From the NCBI RefSeq assembly GCF_013409505.1, contig NZ_JACCBN010000001.1:806001-870000 (forward strand): a stretch of DNA of 64,000 nucleotides. Direction: 5' to 3'. The notes beneath the pieces were generated by a model. The model was not told where the DNA came from. It saw nothing but the letters and a program-made list of their open reading frames with translations, and searched no databases. Shown here piece after piece: positions 8,471-15,481 of this stretch. Made by a program: the position numbers and the translations under genes. The stretch comes from Actinomycetospora corticicola (GTDB lineage: Bacteria > Actinomycetota > Actinomycetes > Mycobacteriales > Pseudonocardiaceae). Numbering within the stretch: the stretch's first letter is position 1; the number at the start of each line of letters is the position of its first letter.

Positions 8471-9948
8471 CGTTCGTCGCCCTGCTCACCGCGATCCGCC
8501 GCCGCGCGCTGCTGGTCGTCGCCGGCCTCGCGGTCGGACTCGCCGTCGCCGCGGGCGTCACGGCCTTCCTGCCCCGCACCTACGCCGCCACGGCGAGCCT
8601 CTACGTCTCCGCGGTCGACGACACGAGCGCGCAGAACGCCTACCAGGGCGTGCTGCTCTCCCAGCAGCGCGTGAAGTCCTACACCGAGATCCTCACCTCG
8701 GAGCGCGTGCTGCGGCCCGTGATGGACGCGGCCGGGATCCCGGGGTCGACCGCCGACTTCGCCGACCACGTCGCGGTCACCACCGACACCGACTCGACGG
8801 TCATGAAGGTGACCGTCGCCGAGGACTCCGCGCCGCTGGCCGCCGACCTCGCGAACGCGATCGCCGCCCGGTTCTCCCAGGTGGTCGGCCAGCTCGAGCG
8901 TCCCGGCGGGACGGTCGCGGGCAGCACGCCGGCGGTCACCGTCGCCACGGTCGACGCGGCGGTGGCGGACCCGGCGGCGGTGTCGCCGCGCTGGACGGTC
9001 AACCTCGTCGTCGGGGCCGTCGTCGGGCTGCTGCTCGGGGTCGCGGCCGCCGTGGTCGCCGCCGCCACCGACCGGTCGCTGCGGCGTCCGGTCGAGCTCG
9101 CCGGGCTCACCGGCGCGCCGTCGCTCGGCAGTCTTCCTGCCGTCCGCGGCACCTTCACCCCGGACGCCGAGGGCGGGTACGCCGAGGCGGTCCGCCGCCT
9201 GCGGACGAACCTCTCCTTCGCCGACGTCGACGGGGCCCTGCAGGTCGTCACCGTGACCAGCGCGGTCGCGGGGGAGGGGCGCACCAGCCTGGTGCAGGCC
9301 CTCGCGAGCGCCTTCGCGGCGACCGGCCGGGTCGCGGTGGTCGAGGGCGACCTGCGGGCCCCGGTGCTCGGCGAGCGACTCGGCCTCCGGGGCCGGCTCG
9401 GCCTCACCGACGTGCTCCGCGGCCGGTGCGCGCTCGAGTCGGCACTGCAGCACCACGACGGGATCGACGTGCTGGTGAGCGGCGAGGTCCCCACCGACCC
9501 GTCGGGCCTGCTCGCCTCCCGTGCCCTCGGCGCCGTCATCGACCGCCTCCGCGCCACCCACGACGTGGTCCTCGTCGACGCGCCGCCGCTCGGCCCGGTG
9601 GCCGACGCGGCCGTGCTCGCCGCCGGGTCCGACGGGGCGGTGCTGCTCTGCCGAGCGGGCTCGACGTCGGCCGAGGCCGTCGCCGGTGCCGCCGAGGCGC
9701 TGCGGGCGGTCGGCGCCCGGCTGGTCGGCACCGTGCTGACCGCGGACGGCGAGGTCCGGGCGGATGCGGCCCCGACGGTCGCCGGCGGCGCCGACGGGTG
9801 GGGCGGACCGAGCTCGATGCTCGACTTCTCCCGCGTGGAGCGGCCCACGCTCGTCGGGCTGCAGGCCCGGCCGGTGGCGGGGGTCGCGAGCGTCTCCTGG
9901 TCCACGCGGCGTCCGGCCGGCGGCGGCGCCCACCGGGCCGCGCGGTGA
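8467..9948 (+). CDS. Wzc-like polysaccharide co-polymerase with Walker A Lys-to-Arg change
   Basis: A 493-aa Wzz/BY-kinase fusion: N-terminal membrane helix (LLVVAGLAVGLAVAAGV), periplasmic Wzz part with SLYVSAVDDTSAQNAYQG and QQRVKSYTE, second helix ~178-200, then a cytoplasmic P-loop domain. The Walker A loop reads SAVAGEGRTS, with Arg272 where BY-kinases have lysine. The paralog at 43297 has EGEGKST. Walker A' (VVEGDLRAP) and Walker B (VVLVDAPP) are kept. The C-terminus lacks a tyrosine cluster. Probably controls chain length; kinase activity is doubtful. It overlaps both neighbours by 4 nt. Confidence 0.88.
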   Translation: MTFVALLTAIRRRALLVVAGLAVGLAVAAGVTAFLPRTYAATASLYVSAVDDTSAQNAYQGVLLSQQRVKSYTEILTSERVLRPVMDAAGIPGSTADFADHVAVTTDTDSTVMKVTVAEDSAPLAADLANAIAARFSQVVGQLERPGGTVAGSTPAVTVATVDAAVADPAAVSPRWTVNLVVGAVVGLLLGVAAAVVAAATDRSLRRPVELAGLTGAPSLGSLPAVRGTFTPDAEGGYAEAVRRLRTNLSFADVDGALQVVTVTSAVAGEGRTSLVQALASAFAATGRVAVVEGDLRAPVLGERLGLRGRLGLTDVLRGRCALESALQHHDGIDVLVSGEVPTDPSGLLASRALGAVIDRLRATHDVVLVDAPPLGPVADAAVLAAGSDGAVLLCRAGSTSAEAVAGAAEALRAVGARLVGTVLTADGEVRADAAPTVAGGADGWGGPSSMLDFSRVERPTLVGLQARPVAGVASVSWSTRRPAGGGAHRAAR

Positions 9949-10652
9949 CCCTGACCCGGCGGGGCGTCCTCGGGCTGGGCGGCGCGGCGCTGCTCGGGGC
10001 GCTCGCCGCCGGGTGCGGCTCGGCGGAGGTGGTCCCGACGACGGGTGTCCCCGACGTCCCGCTGCGCCGTCGCACCCGGTGGACGGGCCGTCCCGACGGT
10101 CCGCTGCCCGCCGCCGGGGACGAGGGCGTGCCGTTCACGACGTTGCTGTCGAACACCACCGCGCAGCCCACGCTGCGCGGGGGAGCGCTCGTGGGGAACC
10201 TGCCGGCGGCCGCGTCGGCGGTCTACCTCACGCAGCCCGTCGGTGCCCCGGTCCGTCGGATCGGGGCGCGGATCGCGTTCGGCCCCGGCGCCACCTCGGG
10301 TTCGGCCGCCCTCGTCGCGTGGAACGGCGCGCCGACCGTCGACCGGGTGGACGGGCACCTGCACATGGTCTTCACCCCGGACCGCTGGATCGCCGGGGTG
10401 CTCGAGGGCGGCCGGGTGCAGGAGCTCGCCCGCGCGGACTACGGACTGCCGCTGCCGCAGGACGGGACCCCGCGGCCGGTCGACGTCGTCGTCGCGGGCG
10501 ACGCCGTGGTGCTCCGACTGCCCGACGGCACCACGACGACGGTGCGGGACGCCCGGTTCGCCACGGGGAGCGGCACCGTGGCGGTCTGGGAGTTCTACAA
10601 GAACGCCGACGACTCCGCGGACGTCACGTTCGCCGAGACCTGGGCGGGCTGA
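9945..10652 (+). CDS. secreted lipoprotein of unknown function (paralog of 47718-48428)
   Basis: A 235-aa protein starting at GTG 9945 within the previous stop. The N-terminus has twin arginines (LTRRGVLGLGG), a hydrophobic stretch and a lipobox LAAGC, so it is probably a lipoprotein. The mature part is beta-rich with GDEGVPFTTL, FTPDRWIAGVLEGG, RLPDGTTTTV and a final VWEFYKNADDSADVTFAETW. The locus 2 protein shares GDEGVPF, TPLRWVYGVIEDG, LPDGTTTAV and WEYYKDAA. It resembles a concanavalin-type carbohydrate-binding fold, but this is only impression. Ending or near-ending both EPS operons suggests a role in polymer attachment or export. Confidence 0.75.
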   Translation: MTLTRRGVLGLGGAALLGALAAGCGSAEVVPTTGVPDVPLRRRTRWTGRPDGPLPAAGDEGVPFTTLLSNTTAQPTLRGGALVGNLPAAASAVYLTQPVGAPVRRIGARIAFGPGATSGSAALVAWNGAPTVDRVDGHLHMVFTPDRWIAGVLEGGRVQELARADYGLPLPQDGTPRPVDVVVAGDAVVLRLPDGTTTTVRDARFATGSGTVAVWEFYKNADDSADVTFAETWAG

Positions 10653-10670
10653 CCCGAGCGGGATCGACGT

Positions 10671-10706
10671 CCGGTCATCCGCGTCGTCGTGACTCGGATG
10701 ATCCGG
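10671..10706. terminator. hairpin between convergent genes
   Basis: Arms CCGGTCATCCG (10671-10681) and CGGATGATCCGG (10695-10706) pair with one bulged base around a 13-nt loop. The hairpin overlaps the last codons of the minus-strand Wzc-like gene and follows EPS operon 1. Probably a bidirectional terminator. No U-run, as usual in high-GC genomes. Confidence 0.5.
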
Positions 10707-11739
10707 AGCGCTCCCGTCCCGGCGCTTGGACCGTGACGCGCGTACCCCGGACGGCCACCACGAGGTCCGCGGGACCGGGCGCGTCGAGCACGACGTGGTC
10801 GTAGCGCCCACCCAGCGGGGCGAGCACGGCCGCGACGTCGTCGTCGGCCAGGGGCGGGCCGCTGCGTCCGGTGGGGAGCACGTCGATGCCGCCGCGTGCC
10901 CACGGCCGGATCGCGCGGTCGGTCTCGGCGACGCCCGCGATCACCTCGCGGACGCCGGGGGAGGGGTCGGCGACCCGGCGCACCCGGGAGGTGGGCGACC
11001 GCGAGCCCGCCTCGACGAGCAGCACGCGGGCACCGACGTGGGCGAGGGCGGTCGCGATCTCGACGGCCGCCGAGACACCGGAGCGCTCGACGGACTCCAC
11101 CACCGCGATCACCCGGCCGTCGCGCACGGATTCCGCGACGTCCCGGACAGCGGCGACCCGCCGGGCGTGGCGGCGCCCGGTCCCGGGGGTGAGCACCACG
11201 GGGTCGCGCCGGGAGCGCGGGAGCCGACCCGGCCCGACGTCGGGAACACGTCGCAGCGCCACCAGCCCGGGCAGCAGGCCGAGGAGCGCCCCGGCTGCGA
11301 GGACGGCGCCGGGGTGCGGGTCCGGTCCGGTGTCCCGCGGTTCCGCCTCGCCGATCACGACGGCGGGTCGGTTGGCCGGGCGGCCGTCGTCCGCGGCCTG
11401 CGTGATCCGGCGCGCCGCGGCGGTGGCCAGCGCGCGGGCGACGACGGCGGCCTCCTCGGCGGTCGCCGCGCGGGCCCGGACCGCGAGGACGCCGTCGGCG
11501 AGGTCGACCGTCGCGGTGCCGTCGAGCTCGGCGGCCGTCGGGGTGCCCCCGAGCAGCGCGGCGGCGTCGGCGAGGACCTCCGGCCCGGGGTCGGCTGGTG
11601 GCCGGGCTCCCGCTGCGAGCAGGACGGGGCGGTCCAGCGCGACGCCGCGGAGCGGCGGCGTGACCTGCACGACGACCGCCGCGGAGACCAGGCCGAGGAG
11701 CGTCGTCGCGAGCACGACCACGCCGCCACGCACGCCCAC
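10675..11739 (-). CDS. degenerate Wzc-like protein lacking P-loop
   Basis: A 354-aa protein from GTG 11739, with GGAGGGGG just upstream. It has an N-terminal helix (VVVLATTLLGLVSAAVVV), a short extracytoplasmic part, a second helix (PGAVLAAGALLGLLPGLVAL) and a BY-kinase-like cytoplasmic domain. The strand order survives (VIAVVESVERSGVSAAVEIA, then ARVLLVEAGSRSP, then YDHVVLDAPG), but no GxGK[ST] loop is present and Walker A' has Glu-Ala-Gly instead of Asp-x-Asp. ATP binding looks lost. It may be a structural or regulatory partner of the other two Wzc-like proteins. It is transcribed towards EPS operon 1. Confidence 0.75.
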   Translation of the reverse strand: MGVRGGVVVLATTLLGLVSAAVVVQVTPPLRGVALDRPVLLAAGARPPADPGPEVLADAAALLGGTPTAAELDGTATVDLADGVLAVRARAATAEEAAVVARALATAAARRITQAADDGRPANRPAVVIGEAEPRDTGPDPHPGAVLAAGALLGLLPGLVALRRVPDVGPGRLPRSRRDPVVLTPGTGRRHARRVAAVRDVAESVRDGRVIAVVESVERSGVSAAVEIATALAHVGARVLLVEAGSRSPTSRVRRVADPSPGVREVIAGVAETDRAIRPWARGGIDVLPTGRSGPPLADDDVAAVLAPLGGRYDHVVLDAPGPADLVVAVRGTRVTVQAPGRERSGSSESRRRG

Positions 11740-11758
11740 CCGGGTCCCCCTCCGTCGT

Positions 11759-11771
11759 GATCACCCGATCG
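11759..11771 (-). repeat. intergenic motif GATCACCCGATCG, copy 1
   Basis: Identical to 17809-17821. On the minus strand it reads CGATCGGGTGATC, about 20 nt upstream of the Wzc-like start at 11739. The core ATCGGGTGA recurs before genes at 13558 and 37490 in the same orientation relative to the downstream gene. Possible regulator or promoter element. Confidence 0.4.
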
Positions 11772-11798
11772 TGTCAGGCGCAGGGAGGAGCAGGAAGA

Positions 11799-12689
11799 TC
11801 AGCGTGTCCCGGTGAGGACCCGGACGGTGCGGCCGTGCCGGTCGTCGTGGGCCGTGGCGTGGTCGCAGAACCGGGCGAGGTGGGCGAACCGCGGGTCCTC
11901 GACCGGTGGGCGCGGTGGGCCGTCGGACGCCTCCGGGACGGCCCGGCACTCGGCGACGACGGCGTCGGAGCTCACCCGGACGTCGAGCGTGTGCTCGCCG
12001 GGCGGGAGGTCGGTGGGGCCGGGGACGAGGTCGACCCCGCAGGCCAGCAGCATCGCCTCGTGGGCGGCCAGCACGGCGACCTCGGCGCGCTCGCCGTCGA
12101 GCCCGGCGTCGCGCACGACCGCCGCGACCCGCTGGCGCAGCGCCGCGAGCGCCGCCCCGTCCGGCACCGGCACCCGGTCGACCGACGACCCGAGTACGGC
12201 GGCCGGCACCGGGCTCGTCGCGGCGGGCGGGCGGTGGTCGGGGGAGGGGACGGGCCCGTCCGGAGTGAGGAGCCACGGGTGCGCCCGGCGGGCCACCTCG
12301 ACCTGGCCCGGGGCGTAGACGCACACCACCGAGAGCGCGTGGTCGGCGAGCAGCACGGTGACGGCGTCCTCGGCGAGGGCGCGGTCCACGGGCCCGGCGT
12401 CGGCGCAGACGCGGCCGATGACCACGCCGCCCGGGACGACGCTGTCGGCGAGGCGGTGGGCGAGCCCGACGGCGGGGACGTCGACCGGGCTGGGCAGGCG
12501 CAGTGGGGCGTCGGGGCGGGCGTCGCGGAACGCGCGGGCGCCGCGCCGGTCGAGCACGACCTCGACCGGGGCGCCCACGGCGAGCGCGTCGTCCATGGCG
12601 GGCAGGCAGAGCCGGACGAGGTCCTCGGGGTCCTCGGCGACGACGGCCGCGTGCAGCAGCGCCGCCCGACCCGGCCCGTCCGGACTCAC
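11799..12689 (-). CDS. MEDS-domain sensor with anti-sigma-like HATPase domain
   Basis: A 296-aa cytosolic protein. Residues ~8-150 resemble the MEDS/DcmR sensory domain (LHAAVVAEDPEDLVRLCLPAM, then GAPVEVVLDRRGARAF). Residues ~175-290 resemble the HATPase fold of RsbW-type anti-sigma kinases (LRQRVAAVVRDAGLDGERAE, then VLAAHEAMLLACGVDL), but the usual Asn of the N-box is not evident, so ATPase activity is uncertain. It overlaps the upstream STAS-domain partner by 4 nt (GTGA). The pair looks like a partner-switch module with fused MEDS sensors. Downstream sigma factor or target is unknown. Confidence 0.7.
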   Translation of the reverse strand: MSPDGPGRAALLHAAVVAEDPEDLVRLCLPAMDDALAVGAPVEVVLDRRGARAFRDARPDAPLRLPSPVDVPAVGLAHRLADSVVPGGVVIGRVCADAGPVDRALAEDAVTVLLADHALSVVCVYAPGQVEVARRAHPWLLTPDGPVPSPDHRPPAATSPVPAAVLGSSVDRVPVPDGAALAALRQRVAAVVRDAGLDGERAEVAVLAAHEAMLLACGVDLVPGPTDLPPGEHTLDVRVSSDAVVAECRAVPEASDGPPRPPVEDPRFAHLARFCDHATAHDDRHGRTVRVLTGTR

Positions 12690-13558
12690 GCGGCCTCGCC
12701 GTCCGCCAGGACGATCGTGTGGGGCCGCTCGAGCGCGTCGAGCAGGCGCCGGAGCAGCCGCGGCGGGTCGTGCAGCACGAGCCGCTGGCCCGGGGGCGCG
12801 GACCGGGCGGCGAGGACCATCAGCTGCGCGCAGGCGACGTCGACGAACCCGACCGCGCCGAGGTCAACGTGCAGGTCCGGGCTCTCCCCGGTGCCCTGCT
12901 CGGCGACCTCCCGCGCCCGGCGCATCGCCCCGGTCAGGGCTCCGCCGAACCGCTGCGCCACGTGGGCGTCGAGGTCGCCGGAGACCCGCCAGCGTCCCTG
13001 CGCCTCCTGGGCGCCCCACCCGACGTCGAGCAGGTCGCGGTGGTGGACGCCGAGCGAGTGCACGACGTGGACCTCGTTCTCCACCGCCGTGGTCAGCTGG
13101 CAGAGCACGTGCAGCGGGAAGCGGGCGGCGAGCTCGTCGTAGCCCCCCTCCTGCTGCGCGAAGACGGCGACCTCGGTCTCGTCGGCGAGCGGGCGGCGCG
13201 AGGACTCCTGGGTCATCGCCACCGAGGTCCAGCCCTCGTCGAGCGCGCGGTGCAGCTCGTCGGCCTGGATGCGGTGGAGCCCCTCCGCGGTCCCGCCGAC
13301 GAGGTCGACCAGGCGCGGGAAGTCCATGAACTCCAGCTGCCCGGTCTCGAGCGCCCGCCGGGTGCGCACCGTCGCCTGCGGTCCGGCGATCCAGTGCTTC
13401 TCGATCCGCCGGTCCTCGCCGAGCCAGCCCTTGTAGTAGACCTTGGCGCCGAAGGCGAGCTCGCGGTCGAGCCAGGCGGCCGTGCCGACCCGCTGCGCGT
13501 GGTCGTTCTCGGCCACCTGCAGCAGGTGCGCGTGCGCCGGACCCGTGTCCACCGTCAT
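12686..13558 (-). CDS. MEDS-domain protein with C-terminal STAS domain
   Basis: A 290-aa product from ATG 13558. A GTG at 13624 would add 22 residues but has no better ribosome-binding site. The N-terminal ~150 residues carry a MEDS-like sensor (HAHLLQVAENDHAQRVGTAA, LAFGAKVYYKGW). A linker leads to a STAS domain near the end (PDLHVDLGAVGFVDVACAQL), where the conserved anti-sigma-antagonist serine region reads GFVDVAC, so a phospho-acceptor Ser is not obvious. It heads a two-gene operon with the HATPase-MEDS protein. Likely a stress or redox partner-switch. Confidence 0.7.
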   Translation of the reverse strand: MTVDTGPAHAHLLQVAENDHAQRVGTAAWLDRELAFGAKVYYKGWLGEDRRIEKHWIAGPQATVRTRRALETGQLEFMDFPRLVDLVGGTAEGLHRIQADELHRALDEGWTSVAMTQESSRRPLADETEVAVFAQQEGGYDELAARFPLHVLCQLTTAVENEVHVVHSLGVHHRDLLDVGWGAQEAQGRWRVSGDLDAHVAQRFGGALTGAMRRAREVAEQGTGESPDLHVDLGAVGFVDVACAQLMVLAARSAPPGQRLVLHDPPRLLRRLLDALERPHTIVLADGEAA

Positions 13559-13675
13559 CGCGTCCGTGACTCCCGGTTCGTCCGTCCCCCGACGTCCGAG
13601 GAGCGGCCTCACCACCGCGTCCACCGACCAGCATCGCTCGCACGGCGGCGATCCGGGGACGTGCAGCGCTGATGT

Positions 13676-13685
13676 TCACCCGATA
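13676..13685 (-). repeat. ATCGGGTGA motif upstream of MEDS operon
   Basis: Minus strand ATCGGGTGAA, about 120 nt upstream of the MEDS-STAS start at 13558. The flanking bases match the copy at 37269-37280 (TATCGGGTGAA). Confidence 0.35.
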
Positions 13686-13695
13686 CGCACAGGTT

Positions 13696-13710
13696 GTGAC
13701 GGTCGGTGAT
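13696..13710 (+). promoter_or_regulatory. tandem GTGAC-N5-GTGAT half-sites
   Basis: GTGAC-GGTCG-GTGAT, a 10-bp-period direct repeat, lies 19 bp before the gene at 13729. Similar pairs occur at 24690, 24818 and 37362. The spacing suits an OmpR/PhoB-type response regulator such as MtrA. No binding evidence. Confidence 0.35.
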
Positions 13711-13728
13711 CGCCCTAGGGTCGGCGGC

Positions 13729-14418
13729 ATGCCCGTCCTCCTCGGTGACGCCTACCGCGACGCCCACGCCCGCATCGACACCCGGATGCGCTCGCTCGCC
13801 GCCCTCGACCCCGACGCCCTCGGCACCGCGGTGCCCGCCTGCCCCGGGTGGACGGTGCACGCCGTGGTGTCGCACGTGACCGGCCTCGCCGCGGACGCCC
13901 TGTCGGGCCGGTTGACGGGTCCGCCGGACGACGAGTGGACCGCCGGCCAGGTCGACCAGCGGCTCGGCGTGCCGGTGGAGGACGTGCTCGCGGAGTGGGC
14001 GCCGTTGGTGGGCCCCATGGTCGCGGGGCTGAACGACCGCACGATCGGTCCGCCGCCGTGCGCCGACCTGCTGGTCCACGAGGGCGACCTCGTCGAGGCG
14101 CTCGGCGAGGCGGTGCCGCCGCTCGGGGAGTGGGGCGCCGTCGCCGGGCTGCTGTGCGGGGGTCGGGTGAAGGGGATCCGGGAGCCGGGGACGCTGACGG
14201 TGCGGGTGGGGGACACCGAGCTGGTCGGCGGTACCGGTGACGGTCCGACCGCCACCCTGACGATCGACCGGTGGGAGTTCTTCCGCGGCGTGTTCAGCCG
14301 CCGCAGCGTCGACCAGATGCGCGCGTGGGACTGGGACGGCGACCCGGAGCCGTGGCTCGCGCCGCTGTGCGTGTTCGGGACCCGGACCGACGATGTGCCT
14401 CCGGCCCGTGAGCACTAA
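13729..14418 (+). CDS. maleylpyruvate-isomerase-family (mycothiol-dependent, DinB-like) protein
   Basis: A 229-aa protein from ATG 13729. It shows the MDMPI N-terminal pattern: MRSLAALDPDALGTAVPACP, then GWTVHAVVSHVTGLAADAL and later ADLLVHEGDLVEALGE, whose histidines form the metal site in the DinB/MDMPI fold. Known members use mycothiol as cofactor; the substrate here is unknown. The last codons (R-E-H-stop) are supplied by the 40-bp palindrome at 14408-14447. An upstream GTGAC pair may regulate it. Confidence 0.78.
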   Translation: MPVLLGDAYRDAHARIDTRMRSLAALDPDALGTAVPACPGWTVHAVVSHVTGLAADALSGRLTGPPDDEWTAGQVDQRLGVPVEDVLAEWAPLVGPMVAGLNDRTIGPPPCADLLVHEGDLVEALGEAVPPLGEWGAVAGLLCGGRVKGIREPGTLTVRVGDTELVGGTGDGPTATLTIDRWEFFRGVFSRRSVDQMRAWDWDGDPEPWLAPLCVFGTRTDDVPPAREH

Positions 14419-14447
14419 GGGGTGCCATAGCCCCCCTTAGTGCTCAC
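14408..14447. terminator. palindrome family A, copy 1, overlapping both convergent stop codons
   Basis: A 40-bp palindrome with outer arms GTGAGCACTAAGGGG and CCCCTTAGTGCTCAC. Both flanking genes end inside it: each reads Arg-Glu-His-TAA from its arm (stops at 14416-14418 on + and 14437-14439 on -). A near-identical element lies at 34499-34538. It acts as a bidirectional terminator by position. Confidence 0.8.
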
Positions 14448-15444
14448 GTGCCGCAGGCACATCACCGCGGAACCGTTCGCGGTACGCGTCCCAGTCGAAC
14501 GCGGACAGGAACGCGGCCGCCGCGTCGTACCCGCGCCGGTAGAGCGCGTCGGTGCGGCTGCGGCTGATGCCGAAGTCGAGCAGCCCGACGGTGCCGGCGT
14601 CGACGTGGATCGTGCGGGCCGCGACCCAGGGCCGGTTGAGGTAGGCCTGGTCGCGGCCGACCACCATCGTCGTCAGGAGCTGCTCGAGCAGGCGCAGCGC
14701 GGTCGGCTGCGGCCAGCCCTCCAGCGGCGCCCGGTAGAGCGCCACCCGGTCCCCGACGCCGGGTCGGGTGGTGATGGTGACGCCGAAGGTCGGCCACGCG
14801 GGGGCGGCGCCGTCGGTGCGGTCGAGCGAGTCGATGGGGAAGTTCGACAGCAGTCCGCCGTCGACCAGCGTCGAGGTGAAGCCGTCGCCGTGGACCAGCG
14901 TCGTCGGGCGGAAGAGGAACGGGATCGACATCGACGCCCGCACCGCCTCGGCGACCGGCTGGGTGTCCGGGTCGAGCCCGTACACGCCGCGGTAGTCCCA
15001 GGGCAGGCGGACGAGCTGGCCCAGCGTGAGGTCGGAGCAGGTCACGACGAGGGAGTAGCGCTGCTCCCGGGGCAGGCCGGGGTCGTCGAGGCGGAGGTCG
15101 GCCCACGTGTGCACGCCGAGCGCGGCCAGCTCTGCGGTGATCCACTCGAGGAGGTAGTCGCCCGCGTAGAGCCCGGCCCCGGTGAGCAGCGAGAACGCCG
15201 GGCCGACCAGCGGCAGCCGGCCGAGGCCGTGCCGGTCGGCGACGGCCCGGAAGTCCAGCCGCCGGGTGATCTCGCCCAGCCGGTCCCCGTGCGCGCCGGC
15301 GGCGGCGATGGCCCCGACGAGCGCGCCGGCGGAGGTCCCGGAAATGCGCTGCGGGGTGTAGCCCGCGTCGGTGACGGCGGCGACCGCCCCGGCCAGGCCG
15401 ATCCCCTTGACCCCACCGCCCTCGAGCACCAGGTCCGCGCGCAT
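14437..15444 (-). CDS. patatin-like phospholipase/acyl hydrolase
   Basis: A 335-aa protein from ATG 15444, with GGTGAGG just upstream; ATG 15459 is an alternative. The patatin signature is complete: oxyanion-hole glycines in VLEGGGVKGIG, nucleophile serine in ISGTSAGALVGA and the dyad aspartate in STLVDGGLLSN. No signal peptide or membrane helix is evident, so a cytosolic or peripheral lipid acyl hydrolase is expected. It follows the zinc-ribbon membrane gene on the same strand and terminates in the shared palindrome, which provides its last codons. Confidence 0.88.
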   Translation of the reverse strand: MRADLVLEGGGVKGIGLAGAVAAVTDAGYTPQRISGTSAGALVGAIAAAGAHGDRLGEITRRLDFRAVADRHGLGRLPLVGPAFSLLTGAGLYAGDYLLEWITAELAALGVHTWADLRLDDPGLPREQRYSLVVTCSDLTLGQLVRLPWDYRGVYGLDPDTQPVAEAVRASMSIPFLFRPTTLVHGDGFTSTLVDGGLLSNFPIDSLDRTDGAAPAWPTFGVTITTRPGVGDRVALYRAPLEGWPQPTALRLLEQLLTTMVVGRDQAYLNRPWVAARTIHVDAGTVGLLDFGISRSRTDALYRRGYDAAAAFLSAFDWDAYRERFRGDVPAAREH

Positions 15445-15481
15445 CACCTCACCGATCATGCTCCGCGCGCGGCGGACGTGC

